A stretch of 64,000 bases of DNA from Curvibacter microcysteis. GTDB taxonomy: Bacteria; Pseudomonadota; Gammaproteobacteria; Burkholderiales; Burkholderiaceae_C. A model generated the notes under the pieces. That model had not been told where the DNA came from, did not search any database, and worked only from the letters and a program-made list of their open reading frames with translations. The stretch lies in assembly GCF_028649455.1 (NCBI RefSeq), contig NZ_JAQSIO010000003.1, forward strand, positions 496,001-560,000. Reading direction: 5' to 3'. The position numbers and the translations under genes were made by a program. Below are positions 7,123 through 16,513 of this stretch, in pieces; within the stretch, counting starts at the first letter, position 1; the number at the start of each line of letters is the position of its first letter.

Positions 7123-7244
7123 GCAGGAATTGCAGGCGCTTTTGCCCAAATCGGAATCTTGGCTTTAATTTTTGCCGAAGGCCTCGAGGCGTGCCGCCGA
7201 TGACTTCGGTTCGCCCCTTCCCACGGTGACTGGAAGCCTGGGGC

Positions 7245-8009
7245 TCACAGGCTGGCTCGAATTGTGCGTTCATGTCGGGCTTGCACAGGGCGGGCGTTGA
7301 GGGGGAACAGGCGCCTGAAAGCCTGGATCTGCTTGGTGCTCAGTTGCACCGGCTGTTGGAGGACCATCCAACGAACACCCTCCGTGCAGGGCGGGGTGGT
7401 GAGGGAGCCATCGAAGGCGTAGTAGCCCCGTCGTGACGGCAGCAGGGCCGCGAGGTCCAATGACTGCGATTCAACGGTGATTTTTTCGTCGGGACGCGGC
7501 AGGTGGGCAAAGATGGGATCGAAGGCCGCGTGGTGCCGTCCTGTTTGAACCATCAAGGCCACAATCGCCAATTCGCCCGCAGCACTTTCGTGCACCCAAT
7601 GAACCTCCATGGGGTAGCGGCGTCCCTGGATCGTGTTTTCACTCGGGGTGTGGAAGTGGAGCTGGACCAGCGAGTAGCTCTTGCCGCCCACACTCAGTTG
7701 GCTGCCCAAGGGCGCCTGGACCTGCACTGTGTGCCGGTTGTTGGTCAGGTTCAGCGCGATCGGGCTGTACGCAAAATCCAGCGCGGGCAGCGATTCTTTG
7801 ACGGTCGGTTGGATGTTGATCGGGCTTTGGCGCTGCCCTTGGCTGCAGGTCTCAAAACTGGGCTCCAGTTGGGCCCAATGGGCGGCCCCATGGGGGCCGG
7901 TGTAGCGCCAGTGTAGGCCTGGCGCATTGGCTTGGGCCACGCTGCCAAGGAGAAAGGCAAGCAGACCCACGGCAATGGCGGGGCACTTCAGTCCAAAAGA
8001 AGGGGGCAT
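7245..8009 (-). CDS. Alpha-class carbonic anhydrase, periplasmic
   Basis: 254 aa from the ATG at 8009, which follows AAAGGAG. The frame continues upstream without a credible start signal. The signal peptide is about residues 8-28 (cleavage near A-Q-A-N-A). The fold markers are Q-S-P-I-N-I at 61-66, zinc ligands H118 and H120 in Q-L-H-F-H and H137 in E-V-H-W-V-H, and the late T-T-P-P-C-T-E-G-V-x-W segment. C55 and the cysteine of that segment likely form the usual disulfide. It hydrates CO2 to bicarbonate in the periplasm. It lies between tRNA-Ser and a divergent chemoreceptor gene, with no linked pathway. Confidence 0.93.
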   Translation of the reverse strand: MPPSFGLKCPAIAVGLLAFLLGSVAQANAPGLHWRYTGPHGAAHWAQLEPSFETCSQGQRQSPINIQPTVKESLPALDFAYSPIALNLTNNRHTVQVQAPLGSQLSVGGKSYSLVQLHFHTPSENTIQGRRYPMEVHWVHESAAGELAIVALMVQTGRHHAAFDPIFAHLPRPDEKITVESQSLDLAALLPSRRGYYAFDGSLTTPPCTEGVRWMVLQQPVQLSTKQIQAFRRLFPLNARPVQARHERTIRASL

Positions 8010-8322
8010 GCAGGGGCTCCTTTTCGTCAGGTCGGTGGGCGGCGCCAACTGGGGGGGGCTTGGCACGCCGGGTCGTGCGGATGATGGGCGAAGCCCGACT
8101 GGGGGCGGGGTTGATGGCGGTGCCGCGGGGTTCTTGTCGACTGGCGGTTCCTTCGCCTGCTTGGGCTGTCGCCGCAACACCACAGGCTTGGATGTTTCCC
8201 CAACAAATCACGGGCTTGTCGGTGCACGAACGCACCCCAAAAGCAGCAATATCTATACTGAACAGTTGAACGCCAGGGTGGTGTGCGAACAGGGCCCAGA
8301 CGGAGGCCTCTTGGAGATCCAA
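8010..8322. other. Divergent intergenic region, carbonic anhydrase / chemoreceptor
   Basis: 313 bases holding both start regions. On the minus side AAAGGAG precedes carbonic anhydrase. On the plus side GGTGC (8221-8225) and GCACC (8232-8236) form a small hairpin, TATACT at 8254-8259 is a possible -10 without a clear -35, and TTGGAGATCCAA at 8311-8322 is a perfect inverted repeat holding the GGAG ribosome-binding site directly before the ATG at 8323. I see no gene here. Confidence 0.5.
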
Positions 8323-9921
8323 ATGGGCATTTTTGCTGGACTTCGCATCGGCAGTCGGCTTGCGCTGGCTTTTGCCGTGTTGATCTTGCTCATGACCGCC
8401 ATGCTGGCGGTCGGGGTTTGGCGATTGCAGGGCATTGCAGCGCACACCCAGCAGATGATGGAGCGACCCTTGACCAAGGAGCGCTTGGTCTCGGACTGGT
8501 ACCGCACCATCCACACCAGCGTGCGGCGCACCACCGCCGTGGTCAAAAGCGCCGACCCCACCTTGGCCACTTTTTTTGCTGAAGAGAACGCTGCGGCCTC
8601 CAAGATGTCATCGCAGCAGCAAAAAGAGCTGGAGGCCTTGTTGGAAACCCCTGAAGAACAGGCCGTTTTCAAGCAGTTGCTGGGGCACCGAGTGGCCTAC
8701 GTCAAAGCACGGGATGCCATCACGGCGAGCAAAGCCACAGCGACCGCGGACGAGGTTGAGCGACTGTTCCGGCAAGATTTTCAACCCGCTGGTGTGAATT
8801 ACCTGGCCAGTTTGCAGGCCTTGCTGGAGCAACAACGCAAGGCCATTGACGAGACGGCGCGGGACATCGAACGGGAGCACAGCAGTGGCCAAAATCAGAT
8901 GCTGGCCCTGGGGACTCTGGCGCTGCTGGTGGCGGTCAGCATGGCCTGGTTGATCACCCGAAGCATCACCCAGCCTTTGGCCGAAGCGGTGCAGGTGGCT
9001 CACCAGGTGGCGGCCGGGGATTTGCAGGTCCACCCGCAAAGTCAGCGGGAAGATGAGGCCGGGCAGTTGCTCAACGCCCTGGGGGCCATGAGTGAGCGTC
9101 TGCGTGACATCGTCAACCAAGTGCGCCAGGGCACCCACGCCATGCTGCACGCGTCTGGCGAGATTGCCCAAGGCAACCTGGACCTGTCCAGCCGCACGGA
9201 ATCCCAGGCCAGCGCCCTGGAGCAGACAGCGGCCTCCATGGAAGAAATCACCAGCACCGTGCGGCAAAACGCAGACAACGCCCGGCAAGCCAAACAATTG
9301 GTGCAGGCTACTTCGGAGCGGGCGACGGCCGGTGGGCAAGCGGTGGGCCAGGTGGTGCAGACCATGGGGCAGATCCATGCGTCCTCGGGGCGCATTGTGG
9401 ACATCATTGGCGTGATCGACGGGATCGCGTTTCAAACCAACATCCTGGCGTTGAACGCTGCTGTTGAAGCGGCCCGGGCAGGGGAGCAAGGCCGAGGTTT
9501 TGCGGTGGTGGCGGGTGAGGTTCGCGTGCTGGCCCAGCGCAGCGCCCAGGCCGCCAAGGAGATCAAGGGCTTGATCACCGCTTCGGTGAGCAGTGTGGAC
9601 CAGGGCCAGCAACTGGTCACGGGGGCGGGCAGCACGATGGCCGAGGTGGAGCAGGGCGTGCGCCAAGTCGCAGACATCGTGACCCACATTGCCGCAGCCA
9701 GTCAGGAGCAGACCTTGGGCATTGAACAGATCAACCAAGCCATTGCCCAGATGGATTCGGTGACGCAGCAAAACGCGGCCCTGGTCGAACAGGCGGCCGC
9801 CGCGACCGAAGCCCTGAACCGCCAGGCGGAGCACCTGAGCCAATTGGTGTCGGTGTTTCAGGTGGGGCCGCAGGCCAGTGACTCGCCTGGTTCGCGGCTT
9901 TTGCTCTCGGCAGGCACTTGA
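8323..9921 (+). CDS. Methyl-accepting chemotaxis protein
   Basis: 532 aa from the ATG at 8323 (GGAG at 8313-8316). The same frame runs upstream over the carbonic anhydrase promoter but has no signal for an earlier start. TM1 is at about residues 9-30, a periplasmic helical sensing domain spans about 31-190, and TM2 is at about 195-212. HAMP then methyl-accepting signalling domain follow, with the conserved tip [20 protein letters not shown]. No CheR-binding pentapeptide is present at the C-terminus. The signalling half is close to that of the receptor at 2075-3733, while the sensing half differs, so it probably detects another ligand. Confidence 0.93.
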   Translation: MGIFAGLRIGSRLALAFAVLILLMTAMLAVGVWRLQGIAAHTQQMMERPLTKERLVSDWYRTIHTSVRRTTAVVKSADPTLATFFAEENAAASKMSSQQQKELEALLETPEEQAVFKQLLGHRVAYVKARDAITASKATATADEVERLFRQDFQPAGVNYLASLQALLEQQRKAIDETARDIEREHSSGQNQMLALGTLALLVAVSMAWLITRSITQPLAEAVQVAHQVAAGDLQVHPQSQREDEAGQLLNALGAMSERLRDIVNQVRQGTHAMLHASGEIAQGNLDLSSRTESQASALEQTAASMEEITSTVRQNADNARQAKQLVQATSERATAGGQAVGQVVQTMGQIHASSGRIVDIIGVIDGIAFQTNILALNAAVEAARAGEQGRGFAVVAGEVRVLAQRSAQAAKEIKGLITASVSSVDQGQQLVTGAGSTMAEVEQGVRQVADIVTHIAAASQEQTLGIEQINQAIAQMDSVTQQNAALVEQAAAATEALNRQAEHLSQLVSVFQVGPQASDSPGSRLLLSAGT

Positions 9922-10275
9922 GGGCCTTCAGGCGCTTGCGTCATGAAACTGCCTTAAAACTAAGCAGTGCAAGGCAAGTCTTTTGAAATCAAGGACTTAG
10001 ACCACCTTCTCTGGATGAGGGCACGGTTTGTCCACAGCTTTGTCCAGAGCCAACGGGGAGAACTTGGTCCTTCTTCCCACGCCGCCAGCCCACAGCGGCG
10101 GGCCGGGCACGGGGCGGCGGATGGCGCCCTCCCGCACGGTGCGCTGTGCGCTTCTTGTCTTGCTGACACCACAAATTGAGGGAAAAAACGGGCTTGTCAA
10201 AAGAGCCCAATCAATATTCCTTACACTTCGCGCCTGTTTCTAATTTAAAGCCCTGTTCCGCCCCCGGAGGTCCGC
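9922..10275. other. Intergenic region upstream of the decarboxylase gene
   Basis: 354 bases without a convincing gene; small open frames on both strands lack ribosome-binding sites. Visible items: a direct repeat TTTGTCCA at 10027-10034 and 10039-10046 (12-bp period), a GC hairpin CCGCC/GGCGG around 10082-10101, TTGTCA at 10194-10199 as a possible -35 without a good -10, and CGGAGG just before the ATG at 10276. The length and repeats suggest regulated expression of the downstream gene. Confidence 0.4.
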
Positions 10276-12546
10276 ATGAAATTTCGCTTCCCCATTGTCA
10301 TCATCGATGAGGACTTCCGTTCCGAAAACACCTCGGGCCTGGGTATTCGTGCTCTGGCGCAAGCCATTGAGACCGAGGGCTTCGAGGTGCTGGGCGTGAC
10401 CAGCTACGGTGACCTGAGTCAGTTCGCCCAGCAACAAAGCCGGGCCAGCGCTTTCATTCTCTCGATCGACGACGAAGAGTTCACCCCCGGTCCTGACCTG
10501 GACCCGGCCGTGCTCAACCTGCGCAGCTTCATTGACGAGGTGCGCCGCAAGAACCTGGATGTGCCGATCTACATCTACGGCGAAACCAAGACCTCGCGCC
10601 ACCTGCCCAACGACATCCTGCGTGAGCTGCACGGCTTCATCCACATGTTCGAGGACACGCCCGAGTTCGTGGCGCGCCACATCATCCGTGAAGCCAAGAG
10701 CTACCTCGAAGGCGTGCAACCGCCCTTCTTCAAAGCGCTGCTGGATTACGCCGAAGACGGGTCTTACTCCTGGCATTGCCCGGGGCACTCGGGCGGCGTG
10801 GCCTTCCTGAAGAGCCCGGTGGGCCAGATGTACCACCAGTTCTACGGCGAAAACATGCTGCGTGCCGACGTGTGCAACGCGGTGGAAGAACTGGGCCAAC
10901 TGCTGGACCACAACGGCGCCATTGGCGAGAGCGAGCGCAACGCCGCCCGCATCTTCAACGCCGACCACTGCTTCTTTGTCACCAACGGCACCAGCACCAG
11001 CAACAAGATGGTCTGGCACCACACGGTGGCCCCGGGTGACGTGGTGGTGGTGGACCGCAACTGCCACAAGTCCATCCTGCACTCGATCATCATGACCGGG
11101 GCCATCCCCGTGTTCCTGAAGCCGACACGCAACCACTTCGGCATCATTGGCCCGATCCCGCAAAGCGAGTTCACCCAGGAGTCGATCCAGGCCAAGATCA
11201 AGGCCAACCCACTGCTCAAGGGCGTGGACCCCAAGAAGGTCAAGCCGCGCATCCTGACCATCACGCAGTCCACCTACGACGGCGTGCTCTACAACACCGA
11301 GACCATCAAGGGCATGCTCGACGGCTACGTCGAGAACCTGCACTTTGACGAGGCCTGGCTGCCGCACGCGGCCTTCCACCCCTTCTACGGCCCCTACCAC
11401 GCGATGGGCAAGAAGCGCGCGCGTCCGAAGGAAAGCGTGGTCTACGCCACCCAGTCCATCCACAAGCTGCTGGCCGGTATCAGCCAGGCCAGCCATGTGC
11501 TGGTGCAGGACTCGCAAAACACCAAGCTGGACCGCCACCTCTTCAACGAGGCCTACCTGATGCACACCAGCACCAGCCCGCAGTACAGCATCATCGCCAG
11601 CTGCGACGTGGCCGCCGCCATGATGGAGCCGCCCGGCGGCACTGCCCTGGTCGAAGAGAGCATTGCCGAAGCGCTGGACTTCCGCCGCGCCATGCGCAAG
11701 GTGGACGACGAGTACGGCAAGGACTGGTGGTTCAAGGTCTGGGGTCCGGAGAAGCTGGTGGACGACGGCATTGGCCGCGCCACCGACTGGATCATCAAGG
11801 CCGACAGCAAGTCGGCCAAGTGGCACGGCTTTGGCAAGATCGCCGACGGCTTCAACATGCTCGACCCGATCAAGTCGACCATCGTGACGCCTGGCCTCGA
11901 TCTGAACGGCAAGTTCGCGAAGACGGGCATTCCGGCCAGCATCGTGACCAAGTTCCTGGCCGAGCACGGCGTGATCGTCGAGAAGACGGGCCTGTACAGC
12001 TTCTTCATCATGTTCACCATCGGCATCACCAAGGGCCGCTGGAACTCGCTGCTGACCGCGCTGCAGCAGTTCAAGGACGACTACGAGAAGAACCAGCCCA
12101 TGTGGCGCATCCTGCCGGAGTTCTGCCAGAAGAACCGGCGCTACGAGCGCATGGGCCTGCGTGACCTGTGCCAGCACGTTCACGAGCTGTACGCCAAGTA
12201 CGACATCGCCCGTTTGACCACCGAGATGTACCTGAGCGACCACACACCGGCCATGAAGCCGTCGGACGCTTTTGCCCACATCGCCCAACGCAAGACCGAG
12301 CGCGTGGAGATCGACCACCTGGAAGGCCGCATCACCACCAGCCTGGTGACGCCTTACCCGCCGGGCATCCCGCTGCTGATCCCGGGTGAAGTGTTCAACA
12401 AGAAGATCGTCGATTACCTCAAGTTCTCGCGCGAATTCAATGCCCAATGCCCGGGCTTCGAAACCGACATCCACGGCCTGGTCGAAGAGGTGGACGCCGA
12501 AGGCAAGAAACACTACTTCGCGGATTGCATCAAGCAAAGCGCTTGA
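10276..12546 (+). CDS. Inducible-type arginine/lysine/ornithine decarboxylase (PLP, fold III)
   Basis: 756 aa with a CGGAGG ribosome-binding site. It has the N-terminal response-regulator-like wing domain (about 1-130), then the PLP domain with W-H-C-P-G-H-S-G-G-V, V-V-V-D-R-N-C-H-K-S, H-F-D-E-A-W, and the Schiff-base lysine K397 in Q-S-I-H-K-L-L-A, then the C-terminal P-Y-P-P-G-I-P segment. It decarboxylates a basic amino acid to a polyamine or agmatine/cadaverine in the cytoplasm, consuming protons. The length equals that of E. coli AdiA, and D-R-N-C-H-K-S and H-F-D-E-A-W are shared with it. The substrate (arginine, lysine or ornithine) cannot be decided from motifs alone. No antiporter gene is adjacent, so an acid-resistance pair is not evident. 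Confidence 0.9.
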   Translation: MKFRFPIVIIDEDFRSENTSGLGIRALAQAIETEGFEVLGVTSYGDLSQFAQQQSRASAFILSIDDEEFTPGPDLDPAVLNLRSFIDEVRRKNLDVPIYIYGETKTSRHLPNDILRELHGFIHMFEDTPEFVARHIIREAKSYLEGVQPPFFKALLDYAEDGSYSWHCPGHSGGVAFLKSPVGQMYHQFYGENMLRADVCNAVEELGQLLDHNGAIGESERNAARIFNADHCFFVTNGTSTSNKMVWHHTVAPGDVVVVDRNCHKSILHSIIMTGAIPVFLKPTRNHFGIIGPIPQSEFTQESIQAKIKANPLLKGVDPKKVKPRILTITQSTYDGVLYNTETIKGMLDGYVENLHFDEAWLPHAAFHPFYGPYHAMGKKRARPKESVVYATQSIHKLLAGISQASHVLVQDSQNTKLDRHLFNEAYLMHTSTSPQYSIIASCDVAAAMMEPPGGTALVEESIAEALDFRRAMRKVDDEYGKDWWFKVWGPEKLVDDGIGRATDWIIKADSKSAKWHGFGKIADGFNMLDPIKSTIVTPGLDLNGKFAKTGIPASIVTKFLAEHGVIVEKTGLYSFFIMFTIGITKGRWNSLLTALQQFKDDYEKNQPMWRILPEFCQKNRRYERMGLRDLCQHVHELYAKYDIARLTTEMYLSDHTPAMKPSDAFAHIAQRKTERVEIDHLEGRITTSLVTPYPPGIPLLIPGEVFNKKIVDYLKFSREFNAQCPGFETDIHGLVEEVDAEGKKHYFADCIKQSA

Positions 12547-12555
12547 AGCGGTGTT

Positions 12556-12592
12556 GGGCGGGCTCGCGCTGACCCTGGGTCGCGCGCCCGCC
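12556..12592. terminator. GC-rich hairpin between convergent genes
   Basis: GGCGGGC (12557-12563) pairs with GCCCGCC (12586-12592), with further CGCGC/GCGCG pairing inside. It starts 10 bases after the decarboxylase stop and 29 bases from the ligase stop on the other strand. There is no T-run, so Rho-independent action is uncertain. Confidence 0.5.
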
Positions 12593-12620
12593 GTGAGCGC
12601 CCTGCTCAGTGGGGCGCGCC

Positions 12621-13544
12621 TCAAAGGCTGATGTCGGGCACTACCCTTAAAAAGGTGGCGAACCTGGGCACGCCGCCGGGGTGCAGGCCTTGGTAACGAA
12701 AGCTCACCCAGCTGCCCACCGCAGGGGGGTCCAGGCGCAGCGCCTCGGGCAGGCCGCTGCCCAGGCGCAGGCGATGCCCTTCCTGGGTCTGGACGAGCAA
12801 GGCCCCCGCCTGGCCACGCCATGCGCCTTTGCCTGGCAGCACCTGCACCACCTGGGCTTCGGCATCCTCAAAAGCTTTGTACTTGAGCACATCGGGTGAC
12901 CGGCCTGATCGGTACAGCCCGCTGGCCCGGTGCAGGATCAAACCTTCACCGCCTTGGGCCAGCACCTCGTCCAGCCAGGCCTTGACCTGGGCCACCGAGG
13001 TGACAGGCTGCTGCGCCACGGCTTGCAAATGCCCAGCCACCTGGGCGTCGGTCGCTTTGGACTGCTCGATGGCCGCCTGGAGTTGATGCAGACGGCCGCC
13101 TGGGGTGCCAAATGGATCGGGTAACTCGGGCGCATCGAATGCCATCATCCGCAGGCCTTGCCAGGCGCTGCTGCTGGGGCCGTCACGCACCGCTGCCACG
13201 GATTGCGCAAATTGCCCAGGGCCGGACCACAGCTCGCCATCCAACATCAGGCTGGGCCAGGACTGGGTGAAGTGGGGTGGGGCGTGGATGGCGCGGCCGC
13301 TGCGCGTCCACAGGCGCTGTCCGTCCCAGCGTGCTCGTACCCCATCGAGTTTTTCACTGACCCAAAAGCCGTCCACAGGCTGGCCCGGCTCGTAGCGCGT
13401 GGCTTGCATCAGGGGCGTTTGATGGGGGGACGGCCGGGCTTGCACCAGGCTGGTCACGCTGGCCAGGGCCAGCAGAGCGCTGCGCCGACTCGGCGGCGCA
13501 GGCCAGGGGGACGTCGGCAGCAAGCGCTGCCGTGATTCGGACAT
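12621..13544 (-). CDS. Exported ATP-dependent DNA ligase (Lig E type)
   Basis: 307 aa. The N-terminal 36 residues form a signal-like segment: an arginine pair at 19-20 (P-P-S-R-R-S-A), then the hydrophobic run ALLALASVTSLV ending at V-Q-A. The catalytic motif I is S-E-K-L-D-G-V-R-A-R-W-D-G, with the adenylated lysine in K-L-D-G. Motif III (L-D-G-E-L-W), motif IV (E-G-L-I-L-H) and motif V (V-L-K-Y-K) follow in order, then a short OB-fold with no extra DNA-binding domain. That compact form with an export signal matches Lig E, a periplasmic nick-sealing enzyme that, as I recall, has been linked to DNA uptake or extracellular DNA. A separate NAD-dependent LigA for replication is encoded at 58276. 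Confidence 0.85.
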   Translation of the reverse strand: MSESRQRLLPTSPWPAPPSRRSALLALASVTSLVQARPSPHQTPLMQATRYEPGQPVDGFWVSEKLDGVRARWDGQRLWTRSGRAIHAPPHFTQSWPSLMLDGELWSGPGQFAQSVAAVRDGPSSSAWQGLRMMAFDAPELPDPFGTPGGRLHQLQAAIEQSKATDAQVAGHLQAVAQQPVTSVAQVKAWLDEVLAQGGEGLILHRASGLYRSGRSPDVLKYKAFEDAEAQVVQVLPGKGAWRGQAGALLVQTQEGHRLRLGSGLPEALRLDPPAVGSWVSFRYQGLHPGGVPRFATFLRVVPDISL

Positions 13545-13549
13545 GCTGT

Positions 13550-13564
13550 ACTCCTCTCAGGAGT
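13550..13564 (-). promoter_or_regulatory. Hairpin occluding the ligase ribosome-binding site
   Basis: ACTCCT (13550-13555) and AGGAGT (13559-13564) are perfect complements around CTC. On the minus strand the AGGAG that serves the ligase ATG at 13544 (6-nt spacing) lies in the 3' arm. Translation could therefore be held low until the stem opens. Confidence 0.4.
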
Positions 13565-13618
13565 TCAAAAGCCCGGGCCCCCGGGATGCGGCGGGGGTAT
13601 AGGCCGGAGCGACCGCCA

Positions 13619-13637
13619 GGCCCGGGACATCCGGGCC
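13619..13637. terminator. Hairpin downstream of fabI
   Basis: GGCCCGG (13619-13625) pairs perfectly with CCGGGCC (13631-13637) around a 5-nt loop, 24 bases past the fabI stop on the minus strand. There is no T-run. It is a likely 3' end or processing block for fabI. Confidence 0.45.
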
Positions 13638-13660
13638 ACAGCGTCGTCCGATTGTGGCGC

Positions 13661-14464
13661 TCAGGCCTTCTCAGTCGGCTCGGCAATGCCGCCGACCACC
13701 TGGCTGAAGCCACCGTCGACGTAGGTGATCTCAGCGCTCACGCCAGCGGCCAGGTCGCTCATCAAAAACGCGGCGACATTGCCCACGTCTTCGATGGTCA
13801 CGTTGCGGCGGATGGGCGAGTTCTCAGCCACCACCGACAAGATCTTGCCAAAGCCCTTGATGCCACTGGCCGCCAGGGTCTTGATCGGGCCTGCCGAAAT
13901 GCCGTTGGCGCGCAGGCCGCGGTTCTTGGCGCCCAGGGATTCAGCCAGGTAGCGCACCGAGGCTTCCAGGCTGGCCTTGGCCAGGCCCATGGTGTTGTAG
14001 TTGGGCACGGTGCGGATGGCGCCCAGGTAGGTCAGGGTCAGTAAGGCCGACTTGTCGTTCAGGTAAGGCAGGGCTGCCTTGGCCATGGCGGGGAAGCTGT
14101 AGGCGCTGATGTCATGGGCCACCTTGAAGCCGTCGCGGCTCAGGCCGTCGAGGAAGTCGCCCGCGATGGCTTCGCGCGGCGCATAGCCAATGCTGTGCAC
14201 AAAGCCGTCAAAAGTGGGCCAGTGGGCCGAGAGGTCGGTGAACAGCTTCTCGATTTGCGCGTCGTCGCCCACGTCGCAATCAAAAATCAGATTGGAGCCA
14301 AAGTCGGCAGCGAATTCGGTGATGCGGTCTTTGAAGCGCTCACCCACGTAGCTGAAGGCCAGCTCGGCGCCTTGTTCGTGGCAGGCCTTGGCAATGCCGT
14401 AGGCGATGGATCGGTTGGACAGCACGCCGGTGATCAGCAGCTTCTTGCCAGTGAGGAAACCCAT
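13661..14464 (-). CDS. fabI: Enoyl-[acyl-carrier-protein] reductase (NADH), FabI
   Basis: 267 aa from the ATG at 14464, preceded by CTGGAG; the upstream frame belongs to the intergenic region. It is a short-chain dehydrogenase of the FabI type: N-terminal [16 protein letters not shown] nucleotide-binding loop, S-I-G-Y-A-P in the core, and the catalytic pair Y-x6-K in Y-N-T-M-G-L-A-K. It catalyses the last reduction of each fatty acid elongation cycle and is the target of triclosan-class inhibitors. It is divergent from yejA, with a 20-bp palindrome in its leader. Confidence 0.96.
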   Translation of the reverse strand: MGFLTGKKLLITGVLSNRSIAYGIAKACHEQGAELAFSYVGERFKDRITEFAADFGSNLIFDCDVGDDAQIEKLFTDLSAHWPTFDGFVHSIGYAPREAIAGDFLDGLSRDGFKVAHDISAYSFPAMAKAALPYLNDKSALLTLTYLGAIRTVPNYNTMGLAKASLEASVRYLAESLGAKNRGLRANGISAGPIKTLAASGIKGFGKILSVVAENSPIRRNVTIEDVGNVAAFLMSDLAAGVSAEITYVDGGFSQVVGGIAEPTEKA

Positions 14465-14484
14465 TCTTGTTCTCCAGTTCGAGG

Positions 14485-14504
14485 CCCGACGACCTGTCGT
14501 CGGG
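14485..14504. promoter_or_regulatory. 20-bp perfect palindrome between fabI and yejA
   Basis: CCCGACGA (14485-14492) and TCGTCGGG (14497-14504) flank CCTG. It lies 21-40 bases upstream of the fabI ATG and 111 bases before yejA. It can be a repressor operator shared by the divergent genes, or a hairpin in the fabI leader RNA. Confidence 0.45.
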
Positions 14505-14614
14505 TGAAAGTTGCAGGACAGCCACGCCAGCAGGGGCCAACAAGGCCCGGCGCCAGGGCAGGGCGCTTCATGCGTCTGCCCGGCAGTGCGGCGGGAGTAG
14601 GGCAGAATTGTCTC

Positions 14615-16465
14615 ATGCGTTCTTCGTCTCTCTGGGCCAGCAGCCTGGGCCTGTGTCTTTCGCTCGCCTGCGGGGGGGCTTGGGCTGCGCACGGCTATGC
14701 GCTGTGGGGCAGCCTCAAGTACCCGGTGGGGTTTGATCACTTCGCCTACGTCAACCCCCAAGCCCCCAAAGGGGGTGAGCTGCGCCTGGTCAGCAACCTG
14801 CGCACCTCCACCTTTGACAAGTACAACCCCTTCACGTTGAAGGGCTCGGCACCGGCTTACCTCGGTGGCCTGATGTTTGACTCCTTGCTGGCGGGATCGC
14901 TGGATGAAACCGGCGCTGGCTACGGCTTGCTGGCCAGCGATGTGCAGGTCAGTGCGGACGGCCTGAGCGCCACCTTCACCCTGCGCCCCGAGGCCCGTTT
15001 TCACAATGGTGACCCGGTGCTGGCCACCGATGTGAAGTTCAGCTACGACACCTTGATGGGGCCCTTCACCTCCCCCAGCTACAAGACCCAACTGGCCGAT
15101 GTGGCGGGCCTGGATGTGATCGACGCGCGCACCGTGCGCTACCGTTTCAAGAAGCCCAACCGCGAACTGCCTTTGACCGTGGGCGGGCTGCCGGTGTTCA
15201 GCCACCGCTGGGGCGAGGTCGACGGCAAGCCCAAGCCCTTTGACCAGGTGGTGACCGACATCCCGATTGGCTCAGGGCCCTACCGCATCGGACCGGTGCG
15301 CTTTGGCAAGGACATCACCTATGTGCGTGATCCGCAGTACTGGGCGCGCGACCTCAACGTCAAGCGGGGCACGGGCAACTTTGACCGCATCACGGTCAAG
15401 ATTTACAAGGACAACACGGCCAAGCTGGAAGCCCTGAAGGCCGGCGAATTCGATCTGATGCGTTTTTTCTCGGCGGGCGACTGGGCGCGCCGTGTCACGG
15501 GCAAGCGCTTTGACAGCGGCGAACTGGTCAAAGGCGAGTTCAAACACAGCTTGCCGGCGGGCTTTCAGAGTTATGTCCTCAACACCCGGCGCGATCTGCT
15601 CAAAGACGTGCGGGTGCGTGAGGCCCTGGGCCTGGCGCTGGACTACGAGTGGATGAACCGCCAGATGTTCTACAACGCCTACCAGCGCGTCACGGGCCTG
15701 TTTGGCAACACCGCATGTGCGGCCTCCGGCAGGCCCTCCGCCGAAGAGTTGGCCTTGCTGGAGCCCAGGCGTGGCCAGGTGCCTGAGGCCACGTTCGGCC
15801 CCATGGCCGTGCCGCCGCGCACCGATGGTGAGCAGTCTTTGCGCGGCAACCTGCGCCGCGCCCAGGCCCTGCTGGCCCAAGCCGGCTGGAAGGTGCAAGA
15901 CGGCGTGTTGCGCAATGCCCAAGGGCAGGCCTTTGTGCTGGAGTACCTGGACAGCAACGAGAGCGGCTCGCGCGTCGTCACGCCCTGGGCGCGCAATCTG
16001 GAGAAGCTGGGCATCCGGCTCAACTACCGCCCGGTGGACTTTGCGCTCTACCAGCAGCGCCTGCAGAAATTTGACTTCGACGTCACCACCATGGCCTTTG
16101 GGGGCACGCACAACCCGGGTCAGGAGTACGCCGACATGTTTGGCAGCCAGGCGGCCGACACCGAGGATTCAGGCAACTTCGTGGGCCTGAAGAGCCCTGC
16201 GGTCGACGCGCTGATCACCCGCATGACGGGGGCCAAGAGCTTGGCCGAGCTGCAACCCGCCTGCCGCGCCCTGGAGCGCGTGGTGGTGCACAGCCATGTG
16301 TTGATTCCACAGTGGACCGCGCCCACGCACCGCCTGGCCTACAACCACTGGCGCTTGCAAGGCCCTGCGGGCATGCCGCCGTACTCGGGTGGCGAGACCT
16401 GGGCCATTGACACCTGGTGGGCGCGATCGCCCGCTGGCACCGGTGCCGCCCCGGCGCGGCCTTGA
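14615..16465 (+). CDS. yejA: Oligopeptide ABC transporter substrate-binding protein, YejA type
   Basis: 616 aa from the ATG at 14615; the frame continues upstream antisense to fabI but the signal peptide begins here (residues 5-27, ending W-A-A). It belongs to family 5 extracellular solute-binding proteins, with Y-A-L-W-G-S-L-K-Y and P-K-G-G-E-L-R near the mature start, F-D-S-L, the [13 protein letters not shown] core, and a long C-terminal lobe. Its role is to bind peptides in the periplasm for the YejBEF importer, known in E. coli for microcin C uptake. It is the first gene of a four-gene operon in order A-B-E-F. Confidence 0.9.
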   Translation: MRSSSLWASSLGLCLSLACGGAWAAHGYALWGSLKYPVGFDHFAYVNPQAPKGGELRLVSNLRTSTFDKYNPFTLKGSAPAYLGGLMFDSLLAGSLDETGAGYGLLASDVQVSADGLSATFTLRPEARFHNGDPVLATDVKFSYDTLMGPFTSPSYKTQLADVAGLDVIDARTVRYRFKKPNRELPLTVGGLPVFSHRWGEVDGKPKPFDQVVTDIPIGSGPYRIGPVRFGKDITYVRDPQYWARDLNVKRGTGNFDRITVKIYKDNTAKLEALKAGEFDLMRFFSAGDWARRVTGKRFDSGELVKGEFKHSLPAGFQSYVLNTRRDLLKDVRVREALGLALDYEWMNRQMFYNAYQRVTGLFGNTACAASGRPSAEELALLEPRRGQVPEATFGPMAVPPRTDGEQSLRGNLRRAQALLAQAGWKVQDGVLRNAQGQAFVLEYLDSNESGSRVVTPWARNLEKLGIRLNYRPVDFALYQQRLQKFDFDVTTMAFGGTHNPGQEYADMFGSQAADTEDSGNFVGLKSPAVDALITRMTGAKSLAELQPACRALERVVVHSHVLIPQWTAPTHRLAYNHWRLQGPAGMPPYSGGETWAIDTWWARSPAGTGAAPARP

Positions 16466-16513
16466 GCGCGCCATTGCGCAGCGCGTGACCTCCCCAACCG
16501 ATTGCAAAGACCC

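Noticed and set aside
10027-10046. TTTGTCCA direct repeat, one copy close to a DnaA box (TTGTCCACA)
   Set aside because: Only one near-match, no box cluster, no AT-rich unwinding region and no dnaA/dnaN nearby; not an origin. Kept only as a repeat in the intergenic entry.
10240-12822. Very long antisense open frames (860 aa here; others of about 1170 aa antisense to smc and 1072 aa antisense across the ABC/BAAT genes)
   Set aside because: They are histidine-, glutamine- and glycine-rich shadows of GC-rich codon use, with no family features or ribosome-binding sites, and the opposite strand carries clear genes.
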